Shown here piece after piece: positions 40,147 to 52,075 of a DNA stretch of 64,000 bases. The position numbers and the translations under genes were made by a program. The notes under the pieces are model-generated. The model was not told the origin of the DNA. It searched no databases and saw only the letters and a program-made list of their open reading frames with translations. Source of the DNA: Areca catechu (taxonomy: Eukaryota > Streptophyta > Magnoliopsida > Arecales > Arecaceae); NCBI GenBank assembly GCA_021397845.1, contig CM038053.1, forward strand, positions 81,839,157 through 81,903,156, given 5' to 3'. How positions within the stretch are numbered: position 1 is the stretch's first letter; each line of letters opens with the position of its first letter.

Positions 40147-41945
40147 TGTTGGGAATTATGTTCCAAAGCTAATCATCTAGTCTATAGACAGTGTGCTGTC
40201 TTGTAACTGTATATATTTTTGAATGAATAAAAGTTATTCTTTTTTATTTGGCTGTTCATCATATTTACTTTTTCCTGCAATAAACTCTTATATGATAGAG
40301 TCTTTAGAAGTACATTGTTTGATATAAAGAGGATATATCAAGTAGTTCTTAAACTGGTTCACAACCTAAGGATATATTGTTATAGGACGACGATGTATCA
40401 AGTGTAGGTTATTGTATGTCATATTTGTTGGTTGTCCTCTTAACCAAGGAGTGTGGAGACATTGATGTGACATGCAAGTAAAATGTATGACATTTCACTG
40501 AACGTGACCATCTGTGGAGCTCCCTTCTGCCAAAGGAGCTCATGAAGGGATTTGGATATATGTGTCCCTCAGACCTGAGGTCACCATGGCAACTTGCAAG
40601 CAACTCACTGTACTTTGGTGCCAGACTATCTAGATTTTTAATCCAGTAATGGAAGGTTTCTGGGTGCAGTCAAGTACTTATGGAGTGGTGGTGGATCAAG
40701 ATGGAATTAACCTCTCCAAATAGTTTGGAGTGAATGACTCACTATATCTCAATTTAGCAAACCTTGGCCAGGGTAGTTCTTGTGAGGAGTCACTGAACTT
40801 GTGAGGTTGAGACATGATCTGGATAAACTAAATTAGGGTTGGCAGTCAAATCCTAGGTCATCCTGAGCATTATGAGGTCAAAGAAATGAATTATGCGGCA
40901 TCCATATGCCAGAGGTTCTGTGAGGTGCTCTGCATCTTCGACCTATCCGGACATCGAGTATCATTACTAGATAAGGACTTTGACTGCTATTAAAATGTTC
41001 CAGTGATATCAGCTTAGTGTTCGAACCTATGGGTCACACACCATAGAGGATTTTTTTGATCTTAAGGCTAATCAACGATTGAGAATCGTTTACCATAACT
41101 GGAAGTCAATATGATTGACTTTGTTCCAAGAACAAAACTTGAAATTTTGCAGGTGTTGATACTTGGCAATTTTCATGAGTCGACACATCTTGTGACTAGC
41201 AGAATTATGGAAAGATTTTTTGGAGGATTTTGGGACAAGTTTTGACCTGGTTTGAATTTTGAATTCAAACCAGTTTTGATCCAAGGTTATTTGGTATAAT
41301 AGTCATACTTACCTTTTTGGGTTGGACCCATTTGGTATAGCCTTGAACCTCTCCCCCATTCTCTCCCCTCATCTCTCCTCCTTCCACCTTCTCCCCTCTC
41401 CCTGCTGCCACTACAAATGAACGTCATTTCTGTGGCTACAATAGATTTTTGAGAAAAGCTTTGAAAAGAGAGAAGATAGAGAAGGGTTGTGAGAGGTTTA
41501 AGGATTGGGTATGAGAATCCTAGCATTCTATAGTTCTTGGGAAGAGAGTTCTCTTGGAAAAAAATCCAGCTCTCCTCCTAGTCTTCCCCGAAGAAGAAGA
41601 TCAGCTCAAGGATCCTGAAGAGCTAGCACTCTGAGGGAGTTGATCAGAGTAGAGCCTAGGTGTGGATTACCTGTAGAGGCCAAATATGTGGTGGCACGAG
41701 TGCCCTCCTCCTTCTATAGCTTTTCTCTAGTATAAAGGTATGGTACTTTTATATTTATGTTTCTGTCTTGTTTTGATGTTATGATGCATGCTATTACATT
41801 ATGCTAGATTCTGTTGCGGGTAGATTGATAGATCATTTAGATTTATCTACCAAGCCTTCCGTTGTGCATGTTTTAAAATTATTTTAAATGCACATTTTCT
41901 CTGCCCTGCTTTCGTGATACATTTTGCATATTGGTATGCTTTGTA
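40147..41945 (+). repeat. C1 5' LTR (end not fixed)
   Basis: It aligns with 47242-47491 and then 62423-64000. Similarity continues to the last base of the window, so the LTR is at least 1.8 kb and its true end is at or just after 41945. No clear primer-binding site is visible after it. Confidence 0.8.
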
Positions 41946-43280
41946 GTAGACACTTGCCCCTGGTGAGTCGACACTTGGGATGAAAATGCAGAAAAATAGT
42001 GAATTCAAAATTTGAAATTTTTGTAAAACTGTTTTACATCTGTAAATTAAAATTGTTTTAATTTTATTAAGGCTATTGAACTTAATTGAGACTTAAGAAT
42101 GACTAAGAACTCTAGGAATTTGATTCAAAAATTTTATGTCATTTCAATAAGTCTTAAGGGTCATGGGTTAGCTTCTATTAGGTCCTTGATTGGGTTAGAC
42201 CTAAGTTTAGATGCATTGGACAAATTAGAGAACTAATCTAATCAAATGTTGAGTTAGGATTTCTTTTCTATATCTATCTAATAGTTAGTTGATTAGTCTA
42301 TAATCTAAATGGACCTAATTTATGGCTCAGTGAAAAGCCCGAGTCTTTAGGCTAGTTTAATTGGTATGATGAATCGATTGGTGTCGAGGTAAGTTTGGTG
42401 TTTTGATCATGGTTCTTTGGGTTACCTCTTACCTGGCCAACTCTGTTGGTGTCTAAGGCAAGACGGTTAATGGCGGAACCCAACATATGATCTCACTTAC
42501 CTAGTTAATATGGTCAATTAGGATTGATTGGATAGCTCATTGACTCATGTTAACTTTTATCACCCAAGGTTAATCAGTCTTGACTGATTTTAGGTGCCCA
42601 TGGATCATTTGTTATGAGTAACCGTCCTAGATTACTGATTTGGTCAGTGGGAGGTTGATCCATGTCTTCTCATCTCTTCATCTATCACATTATTTAAAAT
42701 TCTCTAAATTATTAGGTCCTTAAAAGGACAAAGTTATAAGAATAACTAAGTCCTAGCCTTCCATTAAGTGGGATGGTAATGGGTCCAATAGTTGGGTCTT
42801 CATCGACAGATCCAAAGATCAAATGTTCATCAGGCTATTGAAATTGTTGTTCCTAATATGATGGCCTAGTGCGATTCTCTTAATGGTGGTTAAGTGGGCC
42901 GGCCAAAGTCGAGCTTGACTATTCGTTAGTTAGAAGCATTGAATTTTGTCATGTTAATAGTTGGACCTAACCGGGACCTTCAATAGGAGGCCTAAAGGTT
43001 GATTGAAGTGCTCCTTGGGGCAAAACCCAAATACTAGAGATTACTTGGAGAAGTAATCGGTTAAAGAACTTACCTTTAGACACACATGGGTCGGCCAGCC
43101 AAAGTCGGGCTCATGTGTTGTCTATTGGACTTTGGTACCTACTAGGAAATTAAATTAGTTCCTCGGATTGGAGGTAGAGGCTACCAGTCTGAGCAAAATA
43201 ATGGGAGGGACCTTTAGACTAAAATCCATGTCTTTAGGTAATAATTCATATACACTAATTAGCTTTGATTTTCCTTTCAG
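41946..43280 (+). other. C1 leader (untranslated)
   Basis: There is no coding sequence before the gag ATG. It contains the leader module (42378-42530) also found in the chromoviruses. Confidence 0.7.
42378..42530 (+). promoter_or_regulatory. Leader hairpin module, copia copy
   Basis: TTGGTGTCGAGG (42378-42389) is followed by TTACCTGGCCAAC-TCT-GTTGGTGTCTAAGG (42429-42457), with pairing arms CCAAC (42437-42441) and GTTGG (42445-42449). A CACTTACCTAGTTAA stretch follows near 42503. Order and spacing resemble the G1 leader although the element is from another superfamily. Confidence 0.65.
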
Positions 43281-44131
43281 ATGTCTTCCCACCTGTCACT
43301 CCGGTCTCTTCTTGACAACGAGAAGCTCAATGGACCCAACTTCGATAGCTGGTATCAAAGGTTCATGATTATCCTGGAGCATGAATGGATCCTTTATGTG
43401 ATATCAGATCTGGCACCGAGATCCATGCTGCCAATGCTCCGGGGTATGATCAGAATACTTATCAAAAGTAGCTCTTTGACAGGACTACTGTATGGTGCAT
43501 AATGTTGGCTACGATGAACAACGAGTTCAGTCGCAAGTTCGAGGAAGCCCAGCCGGAAGAAATCCTTCAAAGTTGAAGGAGTCTTTCGGAATACCAAATA
43601 ATGTTGAGATGTATAGGGTCTCCTGTGCTATCTACAATGCATGGATGCGTGATGGGGCCTCGATCACTGATCATGTATTATACATGATCAAGATAATTGA
43701 GCACCTGGCAAGCTCGGCTGTCTCTTGCTTGAACAGCTTGGGAAAGATGCGATACTGAATTCCCTTCCTTCTACCTATCTAGAATTTCTCGATCATTACA
43801 GAATGAATAAGCCTGTAGTTAACTACCACGGTCTGTTGGGATTGCTGCAGACTTATGAAAAAGACCACCAGTTGAATAAAGGGGTGGTGAATCTAGTGGG
43901 AGGATCTTTGGGAGGGCGTCATCCATTTAAGAAAAGGAAGAAGAAAAATAAAGGAAAAAAGGTGCTAAGTACTTCTGGGCCCAGTTAGGCTAAGAAAGTG
44001 AAGGTTGATCAGAGTCGTGCAGAGTGCTTCTACAAGAAGCAGGGTCACTGGAAGAGGAACTGTCCTCTTTATATTGCATCCCTTGACCCGAACAGGTCCA
44101 AGAAGAGAAAGCTGCAGGATGGTCCTAGATA
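43281..44131 (+). pseudogene. C1 gag
   Basis: The start is MSSHLSLRSLLDNEKLNGPN (43281), a typical copia gag opening, continuing FDSWYQRFMIILEHEWIL. Further blocks are KESFGIPNNVEMYRVS (43575 on), GKDAILNSLPSTYLEFL, and a basic KKRKKKNKGKK tail. The zinc knuckle region reads CFYKKQGHWKRNC (44027-44065): the usual second Cys codon is missing, so the knuckle lacks one zinc ligand. Two or three frameshifts and an in-frame TAG near 43987 break the frame. Gag would form the particle that packages element RNA. Confidence 0.88.
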
Positions 44132-44476
44132 AGGTATTTATATAATAACACCTTGTAGTTTCTCTGTTTGTGATACTATTAACTGGGTATTGGATACAGG
44201 AAGCCCAATTCACATTTGCAATTCTTTGCAGGGACTTCAAGTTAGTAGAAGTTTCGATGACGGCGAGAACTTTTTGAACGTGAAAAATGGAAGCCGAGTT
44301 TCAGTCCTGGCATTGGGAGTCCTCAAACTTGTTTTCGAGTCCTGTACTGTCATTTTGAATGAGTATCATTTTTGTCCATCTTTTATTTTGAATGTCATTT
44401 CTTTAGGCCAATTGGCCATGTATGGTTATGAACTATCAATAAGAATGACGTTTGCAAAATCATTTGGAATGATTCT
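44132..44476 (+). pseudogene. C1 aspartic protease
   Basis: WVLDTGSPIHICNSLQGL (near 44188) is the copia protease active site. FILNVISLGQLAMYGYEL follows near 44390, the conserved block at the protease end. In between comes GVLKLVFESCTVILNEYHFC. The main frame 44190-44486 is open, but the junctions to gag and to the integrase need frame changes. The enzyme would process the polyprotein. The place before the integrase is diagnostic for Ty1/copia order. Confidence 0.88.
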
Positions 44477-45690
44477 ATGGTTTTGATTGGACAAATGCGT
44501 GATGGCATTTTTGTACTATCACGACCTGTTGGTATAATGTACATGTCTAGCAAACACCCTAGGATAGATAATGTCAACGAAGCGTACCTATGGCATTATA
44601 GGCTAGGTCATTTTAATAAGAATAGGACAAACATGTTGAAAAGCGAGGGTCTCCTTAATTTTAGTGAAGATAGTTCACTTCCAACCTGTGAGTCTTATCT
44701 TCTTGTAAAAATGACTAAGTTACCTTTTACTGGAAAAGGTGAACGAGCCAAAAAAATTCTAAGTCTGGTACATACTGATATATGCAGACCCATGAATGTT
44801 AGTGCCAGGGGTGGGTACGATTATTTCATTATATTTATAGATGACCTTTCGAGATATGATTATGTCTTCTTGATGAGATATAAATCTAAGTCATTTGAAA
44901 TGTTCAAATAATATCGTAATGAAGTAGAAAAACAAACTGGAAAGTGTATCAAAACCCTTCGATCAGATCGAGACGTGAATATCTTTCGGGTGAGTTTCTG
45001 ACATATCTCGAGGAGAATGGGATTCTCTCTCAGTGGACACCTCTAGGGATACCTTAATTAAATGGAGTGTTTGAGAGAAGGAATCGAACCCTGTTAAACA
45101 TGGTTCGGTCCATGATGGGCTTTGCTTCTCTACCGGTATCCTTTTGGAGATATGCTCTAGAATCAGCCTGTTACCTTCTGAATAGGACTCCAAGTAAGTC
45201 TGTTAGTAAAACACCATATGAGATAGGGACTGGACGTAAGCCGACACTATCACACCTTCGGGTTTGGGGATGCCCGGCTTATGTAAAACATTTGGAAATG
45301 GACAAACTTGGACCTAGGTTCGACCGGTGCCTATTTATTGGGTATCCAAAGGAGTCTAAGGGGTATTACTTCTACTTAGCTAAGGAACAAAAGTTGTTCA
45401 TCAGTCTTAGGACTATTTTCTTGGAAAAGGAGTTCCTTGGTGATGGGACTATAGTCACTAAGATTGAACTTAGTGAAGTTTAACAAGTAGAAGAACCACA
45501 CACTTAAGGGACAATATAGAACTGACTGTGATTAGATCACACCCAGAGCCTACTCAGGAACCATTAAGAAGATCCGGTAGAGTACTGAGCTGACCGGACA
45601 GATACTATGGTGTCTTGATTTGGGATGGTGATCCTATTGAACTCGATGAGAACAATGAGGATTTGATCACCTATATGGATGCGATGTAGA
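44477..45690 (+). pseudogene. C1 integrase
   Basis: The GAG-pre-integrase zinc finger contains LWHYRLGHFNKNRT and CESYLLVKMTK; the usual second Cys of the CxxC pair is Tyr here. The catalytic core has Asp in HTDICRPM, a decayed second-Asp block near 44965 (RSDRDVNI, with a frameshift after it) and Glu in GVFERRNRTLLNMVRSMM (45067). C-terminal blocks are FWRYALESACYLLNRTPSKS, LRVWGCPAYVK and FIGYPKESKGYYFY. The frame 45067-45483 is open and 44477-44911 is open, with a break between. It would insert the cDNA. Confidence 0.9.
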
Positions 45691-46560
45691 GGTCCGACTC
45701 TGAGAAATGACTAGGAGCCATGAAATCCGAAATGGAGTCCATGGAGATCAATAATGTATGGATATTGGTTGATGCACTTGAAGGGATAAAACCCATTAGG
45801 TGCAAATGGATTTTCAAAAGGAAAAGGGCGCAGACGGGTAGGTAGAGACCTATAAAGCCATCTGGTTGCCAAGGGATATCGTGAACGTTATGGTATTGAC
45901 TATGACAAGATGTTCTCTCCTGTGACAATGCTCAAATCCATTCGGATTATGCTTGCTATAGCAGCACACTTTGACTATGAAATCTGGCAAATGGATATCC
46001 GAACAGCTTTCTTGAATGATGAGCTGGAAGAGGAGGTGTATATGATACAATCTGAAGGGTTCACATCCACAGATGAGTCAAAGGTGTGCAGGCTTCAAAA
46101 GTCCATCTATGGACTGAAGCAAGCATCAAGGAGTTGGAACATGCGATTTGATAAGTGTATCAAGTCGTATGACTTCATTAGAAATGGAGAAGAACCTTGT
46201 ATTTACAAATAGGCTAATGGTTTCGTGGTTGTATTCCTTGTACTGTATGTGGATGACATTCTCTTAATCGAAATGACATCCTAGCACTGCAAGGAATAAA
46301 GGTCTGGTTATCATCTTAGTTCTCTTTGAAAGACTTGGGTGAAGCCTCTTACATATTGGGTATGAAGATCTATAGAGATAGATCTAAGAGGCTTCTAGGA
46401 CCGTCCTAGTCTACGTACATCGACACCATGCTGAAATGATTCATTATGGAGAATTCTAAGAAGGGCTATCTTCTGATAGGCACCGGAATTGATCTCTCCA
46501 AAAGAAATTGTGCGACAACTCCTGAAGAGATAGCGTATGAGTAGAATCCCATTTGCTTCG
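45691..46560 (+). pseudogene. C1 reverse transcriptase
   Basis: Blocks run KSEMESMEINNVWILVD, KPIRCKWIFKRKR, YDKMFSPVTMLKSIRIMLAI, WQMDIRTAFLNDELEEEVYM (first catalytic Asp in DIRTAFLN), RLQKSIYGLKQASRSWNMRF. The catalytic YVDD is at 46246-46257. After this the frame breaks into several pieces (SLKDLGEASYILG-type block near 46330). A stop lies at 46210. It is clearly Ty1/copia-type (FLNxxLEEEVYM and YGLKQA are signature blocks). Confidence 0.92.
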
Positions 46561-47185
46561 GCAATGGGTTCTATCATGTATGCCATGACATGTACTAGAC
46601 CAGACGTGGCATACTCACTAGGCATAGTGAGCAGATACCAGTCTGACCCAGGTGAAGCTCATTGAAAAGTGGTAAAGACCATCCTTAAGTATTTACAAAA
46701 TACTAAGGACCAATGGCTAATTTATGGAGAATCTGACTTGAAACTTGTGAGGTATACTGACTCAGTTTCCAGTCAGAAAATAATGATAGCAAGAGTGTGT
46801 CAGGATTTATCTTTATCCTAAATGGAGGAGCTGTCTGCTAGAAAAGTTCCAAGCAACCTACTGTGGCAAACTCAGTATGTGAAGCAGAGTACATTACAGC
46901 ATCAGATGCAGCGAAGGAAGCTGTGTGGTTACGGAAGTTCCTAAACGAGCTGGGAGTAGCACCTTCCCTAGATGGTCCTGTTCTAGTGTACTATGGCAGC
47001 ACTGGAGCCATTGCTTAAGTCAAAGAGATGAAGTCTCATCACCGCACAAAGCATATTCTGCGGTGCTATCACCTTGTACAAAAGATCATGGAATAGGGTG
47101 ACATTGACCTTCTAAAGATTGATGGAAAGGAAAACCTGGCTGACCCCTTCACTAAAGCCGTTAGAGTTCAAGAGTTTAACTAATG
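46561..47185 (+). pseudogene. C1 RNase H and pol end
   Basis: SIMYAMTCTRPDVAYSLG (46570) marks the RT-RNase H link. RNase H shows YTDSVSSQ near 46755, CEAEYITASDAAKEAVWLRK near 46880, and an active-site-type histidine region HHRTKHILRCYH near 47040. The end block GKENLADPFTKA lies at 47130. Stops occur near 46660, 47020 and 47095. It would degrade RNA during reverse transcription. Confidence 0.9.
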
Positions 47186-47228
47186 TAAACAAAAAATGGG
47201 AATGAGATTCTGTACCGATTGGCTTTAG

Positions 47229-47241
47229 TCCAAGTGGGAGT
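47229..47241 (+). promoter_or_regulatory. C1 polypurine tract
   Basis: TCCAAGTGGGAGT sits directly before the 3' LTR (TGTTGGGAAT). It is the usual copia plus-strand primer form, AAGTGGGAG. Confidence 0.88.
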
Positions 47242-47491
47242 TGTTGGGAATTATCTCCCAAAGCTAATCGTCTAGGCTGCAGATGGTTATGCTATCTTGT
47301 AACTGTATATGATTTTTGAATGAATAAAAGTTATTCTTTTTTATTGGCTGCTCATCATATTTACTTTTTCTTGAAATGAACTCTTGTTTGATGGAATCCT
47401 TTGAACTACATTGTTTGATATAGAGAGGATATATCAAGTAGTTCTTAAACTGGTTCATAACCAAAGGATACATTGTTATAAAATGATGATG
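47242..47491 (+). repeat. C1 3' LTR, first part
   Basis: It aligns with 40147-40394 of the 5' LTR. Cut by T1 at 47492, with TGATG (47487-47491) as the left copy of the T1 target duplication; the 5' LTR has CGATG there. Confidence 0.92.
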
Positions 47492-48347
47492 TGTTGGGAT
47501 ATGTCGGTCCAAATACAAGCCAACCATCGATTCGACCAGCCGAAGACATTTTCTCAAACCATGCATGTTAAACCAAAGTGTTCGAAAGAAACTGGGCAAG
47601 TCAAAATCGAATCGCTTAACTCCATCCGAAAAGCAAGTCTACGGTCCCTACCAAAGACAGGGTACCCGGTCCATGCCAAAGTGTGATCTCCATTATTGAC
47701 CGAAGACACAGTCTTTGGATTATGATGAAGACATCGGCTTTGGCCTACATCCAAGATAAAGTCTTCGATCTTTGCGAGGACATAACCCCTGATCTATCTC
47801 AAAAGAGTTCGAAGACGAAGACAGTTCCCCAACTCGACTACAGGTATTTCCCAAAGAGGAAAACCTAAAGATAGATCTCCGATCTATCTCAGGTCTCTAC
47901 GAACACAATGAATAACGGTTACCATTGACTATCTCAAAGAGCGCAATCATGGCGCATGACTCCAGCAGCAACGCCCCCAGTCTATCCGGAACCGTTTTGT
48001 AATCGTCCATGATTGCGAATTGAGAGAAAAAAATTACTCCCCCCCTCCTTCGTAATCGCTGGAAGAAGGATGGAACCGTAGGCTGGGAAACTCATCATAA
48101 ATAACGGTAAGAGGGGACGCTCCAGGTAAGGCACAATACACTCCTGAAAATCTCAGAGTCTCTTCCTTTTCCATCTGATCCTTCGCAGAATCTTTCCCAT
48201 TCTGTGGCTGGAGCCCACCTCTGACTTAAGCATCAGAGTGTCCCTCACCGGAGCAACTCCAGCCAGGAATTTGTTTTGCAAGTAAATCAGGGAGTGGCCC
48301 TGCGATCCAGTAGCTCTGCCCGGTCAAAAAAGGACTCCATGCCAATA
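47492..48347 (+). repeat. T1 5' LTR
   Basis: Begins TGTTGGGATATGTCGGTCC. Differences from the 3' LTR are mostly transitions. A possible TATA stretch CATAAATAACGG lies near 48099. A poly-C/T stretch near 48035-48050 precedes it. Confidence 0.95.
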
Positions 48348-48463
48348 GATTAGCACACCAGGAAGGGGGGGTGAGCATCTAAAAATCCATTGTTAAGCTC
48401 CCCTTCTCGAAAAAAGGGTAAGTAAGAAATTCTTGAGGCAAGAGGAAGACTCAGATCACCTCG

Positions 48464-49620
48464 ATGAGTCAAAATCATGCTCCATCCCTGAGGGGTGCAC
48501 CCCTAGAGAACGATGTTCCACCTCCCACCATTGTCGTGGGACAACAGTTTGAAGCTCTCCTGAACCAAGTCACTAACCTCACCACTATGGTTCAGGACTT
48601 CCAAGACAGAGCTTTCAAGATGGGGCATTCGCTAGCCACCTCTAGACACAGCTCTCGATCCCAGAGGAAGAGAACCCCTCGAGAGGGGTCCACACTCTCT
48701 CCCCTCATCCTCGACCCTTTCCTGAAGGCCAAAGTTCAAGAATGCCTAGGCCCACCGATTCCCTGCAGAAAGGGAAAATGCCAAGGCAAACTTTCTCACC
48801 TCCTTCTAAAGACTCTACTCCTGTAGAGAAAGCACCAAAGCAGATTCTCCCCGATTACGATGGGAAGTTCAAAGCCATCGAGTCAAAAATGGCGAGAATC
48901 CGAGAGCAAAGGGATCACATGACCTGGCAGTGTGTGACCTATGCCCCCTTACACCGATCGCATCTTGGCCGAAGTTATTCGTCTACACTTCAGGGTTCCC
49001 CAGATGGAACCCTACGACGGCACCTTTGATCCTTTTGACCATTTGGGCAGTTTTAAGGCCCATATGATGATCCAAGGAGCTTCAAACGTGATGTATTGCC
49101 TCGCGTTCCCAGCCACCTTGAAGAAGGCTGCTTGGATGTGGTACTCGAGCATACGCCCAGGTACCATTGATTCATTTTTTGAGTTAGAAAAAGTATTTGT
49201 TTTGCATTTCAGGTCTTGTCGCAAGTCCCCCCGGAATATGGATACACTGTTCCTCCTTCACCAGAATGAAGGAGAAAGTCTACGAGATTATATCTCTAGA
49301 TTTAATGCATCCATGCTCGAGATCCCCGATCTTAACGAGCACATGGCCATGTCTGTATTGAAGAAGGGACTTCGTACATCCAGGCTCACCTTTTTCCTGG
49401 ATAAGAAGTTTCCCAAAAGCTATGCTGAGCTCCTATCGAGGGCTCAGAAATATGCCGATGCCGAAAAGCAAGCGGCAAATCGACGACTGACTAAAGGAAA
49501 GCCCCCTTCAAAGAAGAAAAACAACAGGGGACAAAGTTCCCTTACTACTATCAACAACAACAACAAATATGCTGACCGTCGAAGGAGTCCTCCTAGGCCC
49601 AGAGCATTGGGCTGAAGATT
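48464..49620 (+). pseudogene. T1 gag
   Basis: An N-terminal frame (48464-48826) with MSQNHAPSLRG and a helical QFEALLNQVTNLTTMVQDFQ is followed by a frameshift. A 224-codon frame (48941-49615) then carries the plant gypsy gag core: MEPYDGTFDPFDHLGSFKAH, AFPATLKKAAWMWYSSIRPG, NEGESLRDYISRFNASMLEI, and a C-terminal basic stretch. This pattern fits Tat-lineage Gag. It would assemble the particle. Gag is broken only by the frameshift near 48830-48940. The sequence from 49620 to 49900 continues the gag-protease linker (YRFHRDHDHNTEECIQLRDA) in broken frames. Confidence 0.9.
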
Positions 49621-49899
49621 CGACTCCTATACCCCCCTCAACCTCCCCCATGAGAAGATTCTCTTGGAGATAGAGAAAGGAAACTATCTCTAGCGGCCAC
49701 ATCCCATGAAGGCATCCCTTCCGCAAGGAATAGGAACAAATACTACCGATTCCACCGGGACCACGACCATAATACTGAAGAATGTATCCAGCTGAGAGAT
49801 GCGATAGAAAATCTTATCAAGAGAGGATATCTAGGGTGATACGTTGGTCGCCAAGAACCCCGATCAGAAGCTACTGTTCCCCAATCGACTCCTGAAGAG

Positions 49900-50340
49900 G
49901 CTAAACTGCCAAACCAAAGGCCCACCATTGGAGGCGTGGGGATGATACATCAACCTACCAATCAGAGGAGAGATGAAGATGATGCCCCAAAGTGGCTCAA
50001 GGACAACAACGCTATCCTCTTCTCTAACGATGACCTTGCAGGAGTTTGGCTCCCGCACGATGATCCTATTGTAATTTCGACCGTTGTGGTCAATTACGAT
50101 GTACAATGAATCTTAGTTGATAATGGGAGTTCGATTGATGTCTTGATCTACGATGCATTCTCTCGAATGTGTTTGCTTAGAAACAAACTACGAAGGTCTC
50201 CTATACCACTTTCTGGCTTTGGAGGCATCTAGGTTGATGCCGAGGGAAAAATAGTGCTGCCTGTAACCCTCGGTACTGAACCTCGATAAAAGACACTGCT
50301 GATTAATTTCATGATGGTTCGAACCCCTTCGACCTACAAT
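49900..50340 (+). pseudogene. T1 aspartic protease
   Basis: The active site reads ILVDNGSSIDVLIYDAF near 50110 (DNGSS instead of the common DTGSS, usual in this lineage), preceded by PHDDPIVISTVVVNYDVQ. The end block YNIILGCLP lies near 50335. Three stops (near 50107, 50231, 50287) interrupt the frame. It lies between gag and RT as in other Ty3/gypsy elements. Confidence 0.85.
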
Positions 50341-50699
50341 ATTATTTTGGGATGCTTGCCTTGAACAAATTCCAGACCGTAGTATCTTCTTACTACCTCT
50401 TGGTACACTTTCCTACCAGGAATGGCATCGGAGAAGCTAGAGGAGATCAGAGAGTGGCGCGACAGTGCTTGATGATTCAAGACAAGCACTTCAATGACCC
50501 TACAACCTTGGATCAATTAGATCCAAGGGACTCAGCTACGAATTCTGGTGAGCCCATGGAGAGAACCATTTTAGTGTCGTTGATTGAGGAGGACCCCACC
50601 AGGGTCGTGCAAATCGGAAGTATGCTTGATGAAAAAACCAGAATAGAGCCGATCTGCTTTCTCAGAAATAATGCAGATGTTTTTGCCTGTCGGCTTCGG

Positions 50700-51560
50700 A
50701 CATGCCAGGGATTCCCATCAAAGTAATCACTCAATGGCTGGAAGTTGCTCCCGTGTATAAGCCGGTCTGGCAAAAGAAAAGGAGCTTTGCCCCCGAAAGA
50801 TAGAAGGCAATAGATGAAGTAAACAAGCTCCTCAAGGCAGGGTTCATCCGGAAGCCCATTACCCCGAGTGGTTGGCCAATGTGGTAATGGTAAAGAAAGC
50901 TAATGGCAAGTGGAGGATCTGCATCGACTACACATACCTCAATAAGGCTTGCCCAAAAGATAGCTTTCCTCTTTCAAAGATCGATCAACTGGTTGATGCC
51001 ACTGTTGGGCACCAGCTGCTAAGTTTCATGGATGCTTTCTCTAGATACAATCAGATCCAAATGGATCCCTGGGATGAAGAAAATACAGCCTTCATTACCG
51101 ATAAGGGCCTATATTGCTACAAGATGATGCCATTTGGGCTCAAGAATGCCGGGCGACATTCCAAATATTAATCAACAAGGTGTTCAAAGAGCAGTTGGGA
51201 GAAACATGGAGGCCTATGTTGACACATGATCGTTAAGAGCCTCCTTAAAGAACCACGTCGAGGACCTGGAGGAATCATTTAGCACCTTGCAGTGCCATCG
51301 CATGAAACTAAATCCGACGAAGTGCGCCTTCGGGGTTACTTCAGACAAATTTTTTGATTTCCTCGTCACCAAGCGAGGGATTGAAGCAAACCCTGAGAAA
51401 ATCCAGCCCTCAAAGAATGAGGCATCCATCCTGCAAGAAGGAAGTTCAAATGTTGACAGGGTGGATTGCTTCCTTGAGCAGATTCATCTCTCGGTCAGCC
51501 AAGAAATGCCTCCCCTTCTTCAAGGTACTTCGATAATCTCAGGGCTTCGAGTGGACTGAA
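50700..51560 (+). pseudogene. T1 reverse transcriptase
   Basis: ANVVMVKKANGKWRICIDYT (50872 on), YLNKACPKDSFPLSKIDQL, FMDAFSRYNQIQMD and CYKMMPFGLKNAG are classical gypsy RT blocks. The catalytic YVDD box near 51211 is destroyed: it reads YVDT followed by a stop because of a small deletion. Later KLNPTKCAFGVTSDKFFDFL continues in another frame. The enzyme is dead. Confidence 0.9.
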
Positions 51561-52075
51561 GACTGCCGTGCTGCCTTTGAAGAGCTGAAGAAGTATTTAG
51601 AGACTCCATCTCTACTTTCTAAGCCTCAAGAAGGGGAGGTGCTTTATTTATACCTCTCCGCTTCGGACGAAGCAGTCAGCTCGATCCTCGTTCGAGAGAA
51701 AGAGACGGCTCCCACAAGCCGATCTACTACATCAGCAAAGTCCTGCATGATGTTGAACAAGGTATTCAAAAATGCAGAAGCTGATCTACTCTTTAATAAT
51801 TGCGGCAAAGTGACTACGGCCTTACTTCCATGCCCACCCCATCATGGTCCTGACCGATCAGCCTCTTAAGGCCGTCCTCCGATCCCTTGACACTTTAGGA
51901 AGGATAGCGAAGTGGGCTATGAAACTAAGTGGGTTTGATGTTAGTTTCCAACCCCAGTCAGCTATGAAGGCCCAGGTGCTCTCAGATTTCCTGGCTGAGT
52001 GCACCTGGAAGTCCGAAGACGAAGCATCTCTAGTAAGAGAGGAAGTCTCGAAGGACTCGGAGTCTGTTTGGTAAT
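51561..52075 (+). pseudogene. T1 first RNase H
   Basis: This follows RT. Pieces read FEELKKYLETPSLLSKPQEG (near 51580), LYLSASDEAVSSILVREKE (51645 on), then the PHHGPDRSA / DQPLKAVLRSLDTLGRIAKW block near 51850 and ALSDFLAECT-like text near 51985. The usual catalytic residues are hard to place because of shifts; the frame is broken at least three times. Order and block content match the connection and RNase H of Tat elements. Confidence 0.8.

Noticed and set aside
41933..41945. Primer-binding site of the copia element (TTGGTATGCTTTG)
   Set aside because: Only the first six bases fit TGGTATCAGAGC, and the same text is present in the 3' LTR at the window end, so it is still LTR sequence.
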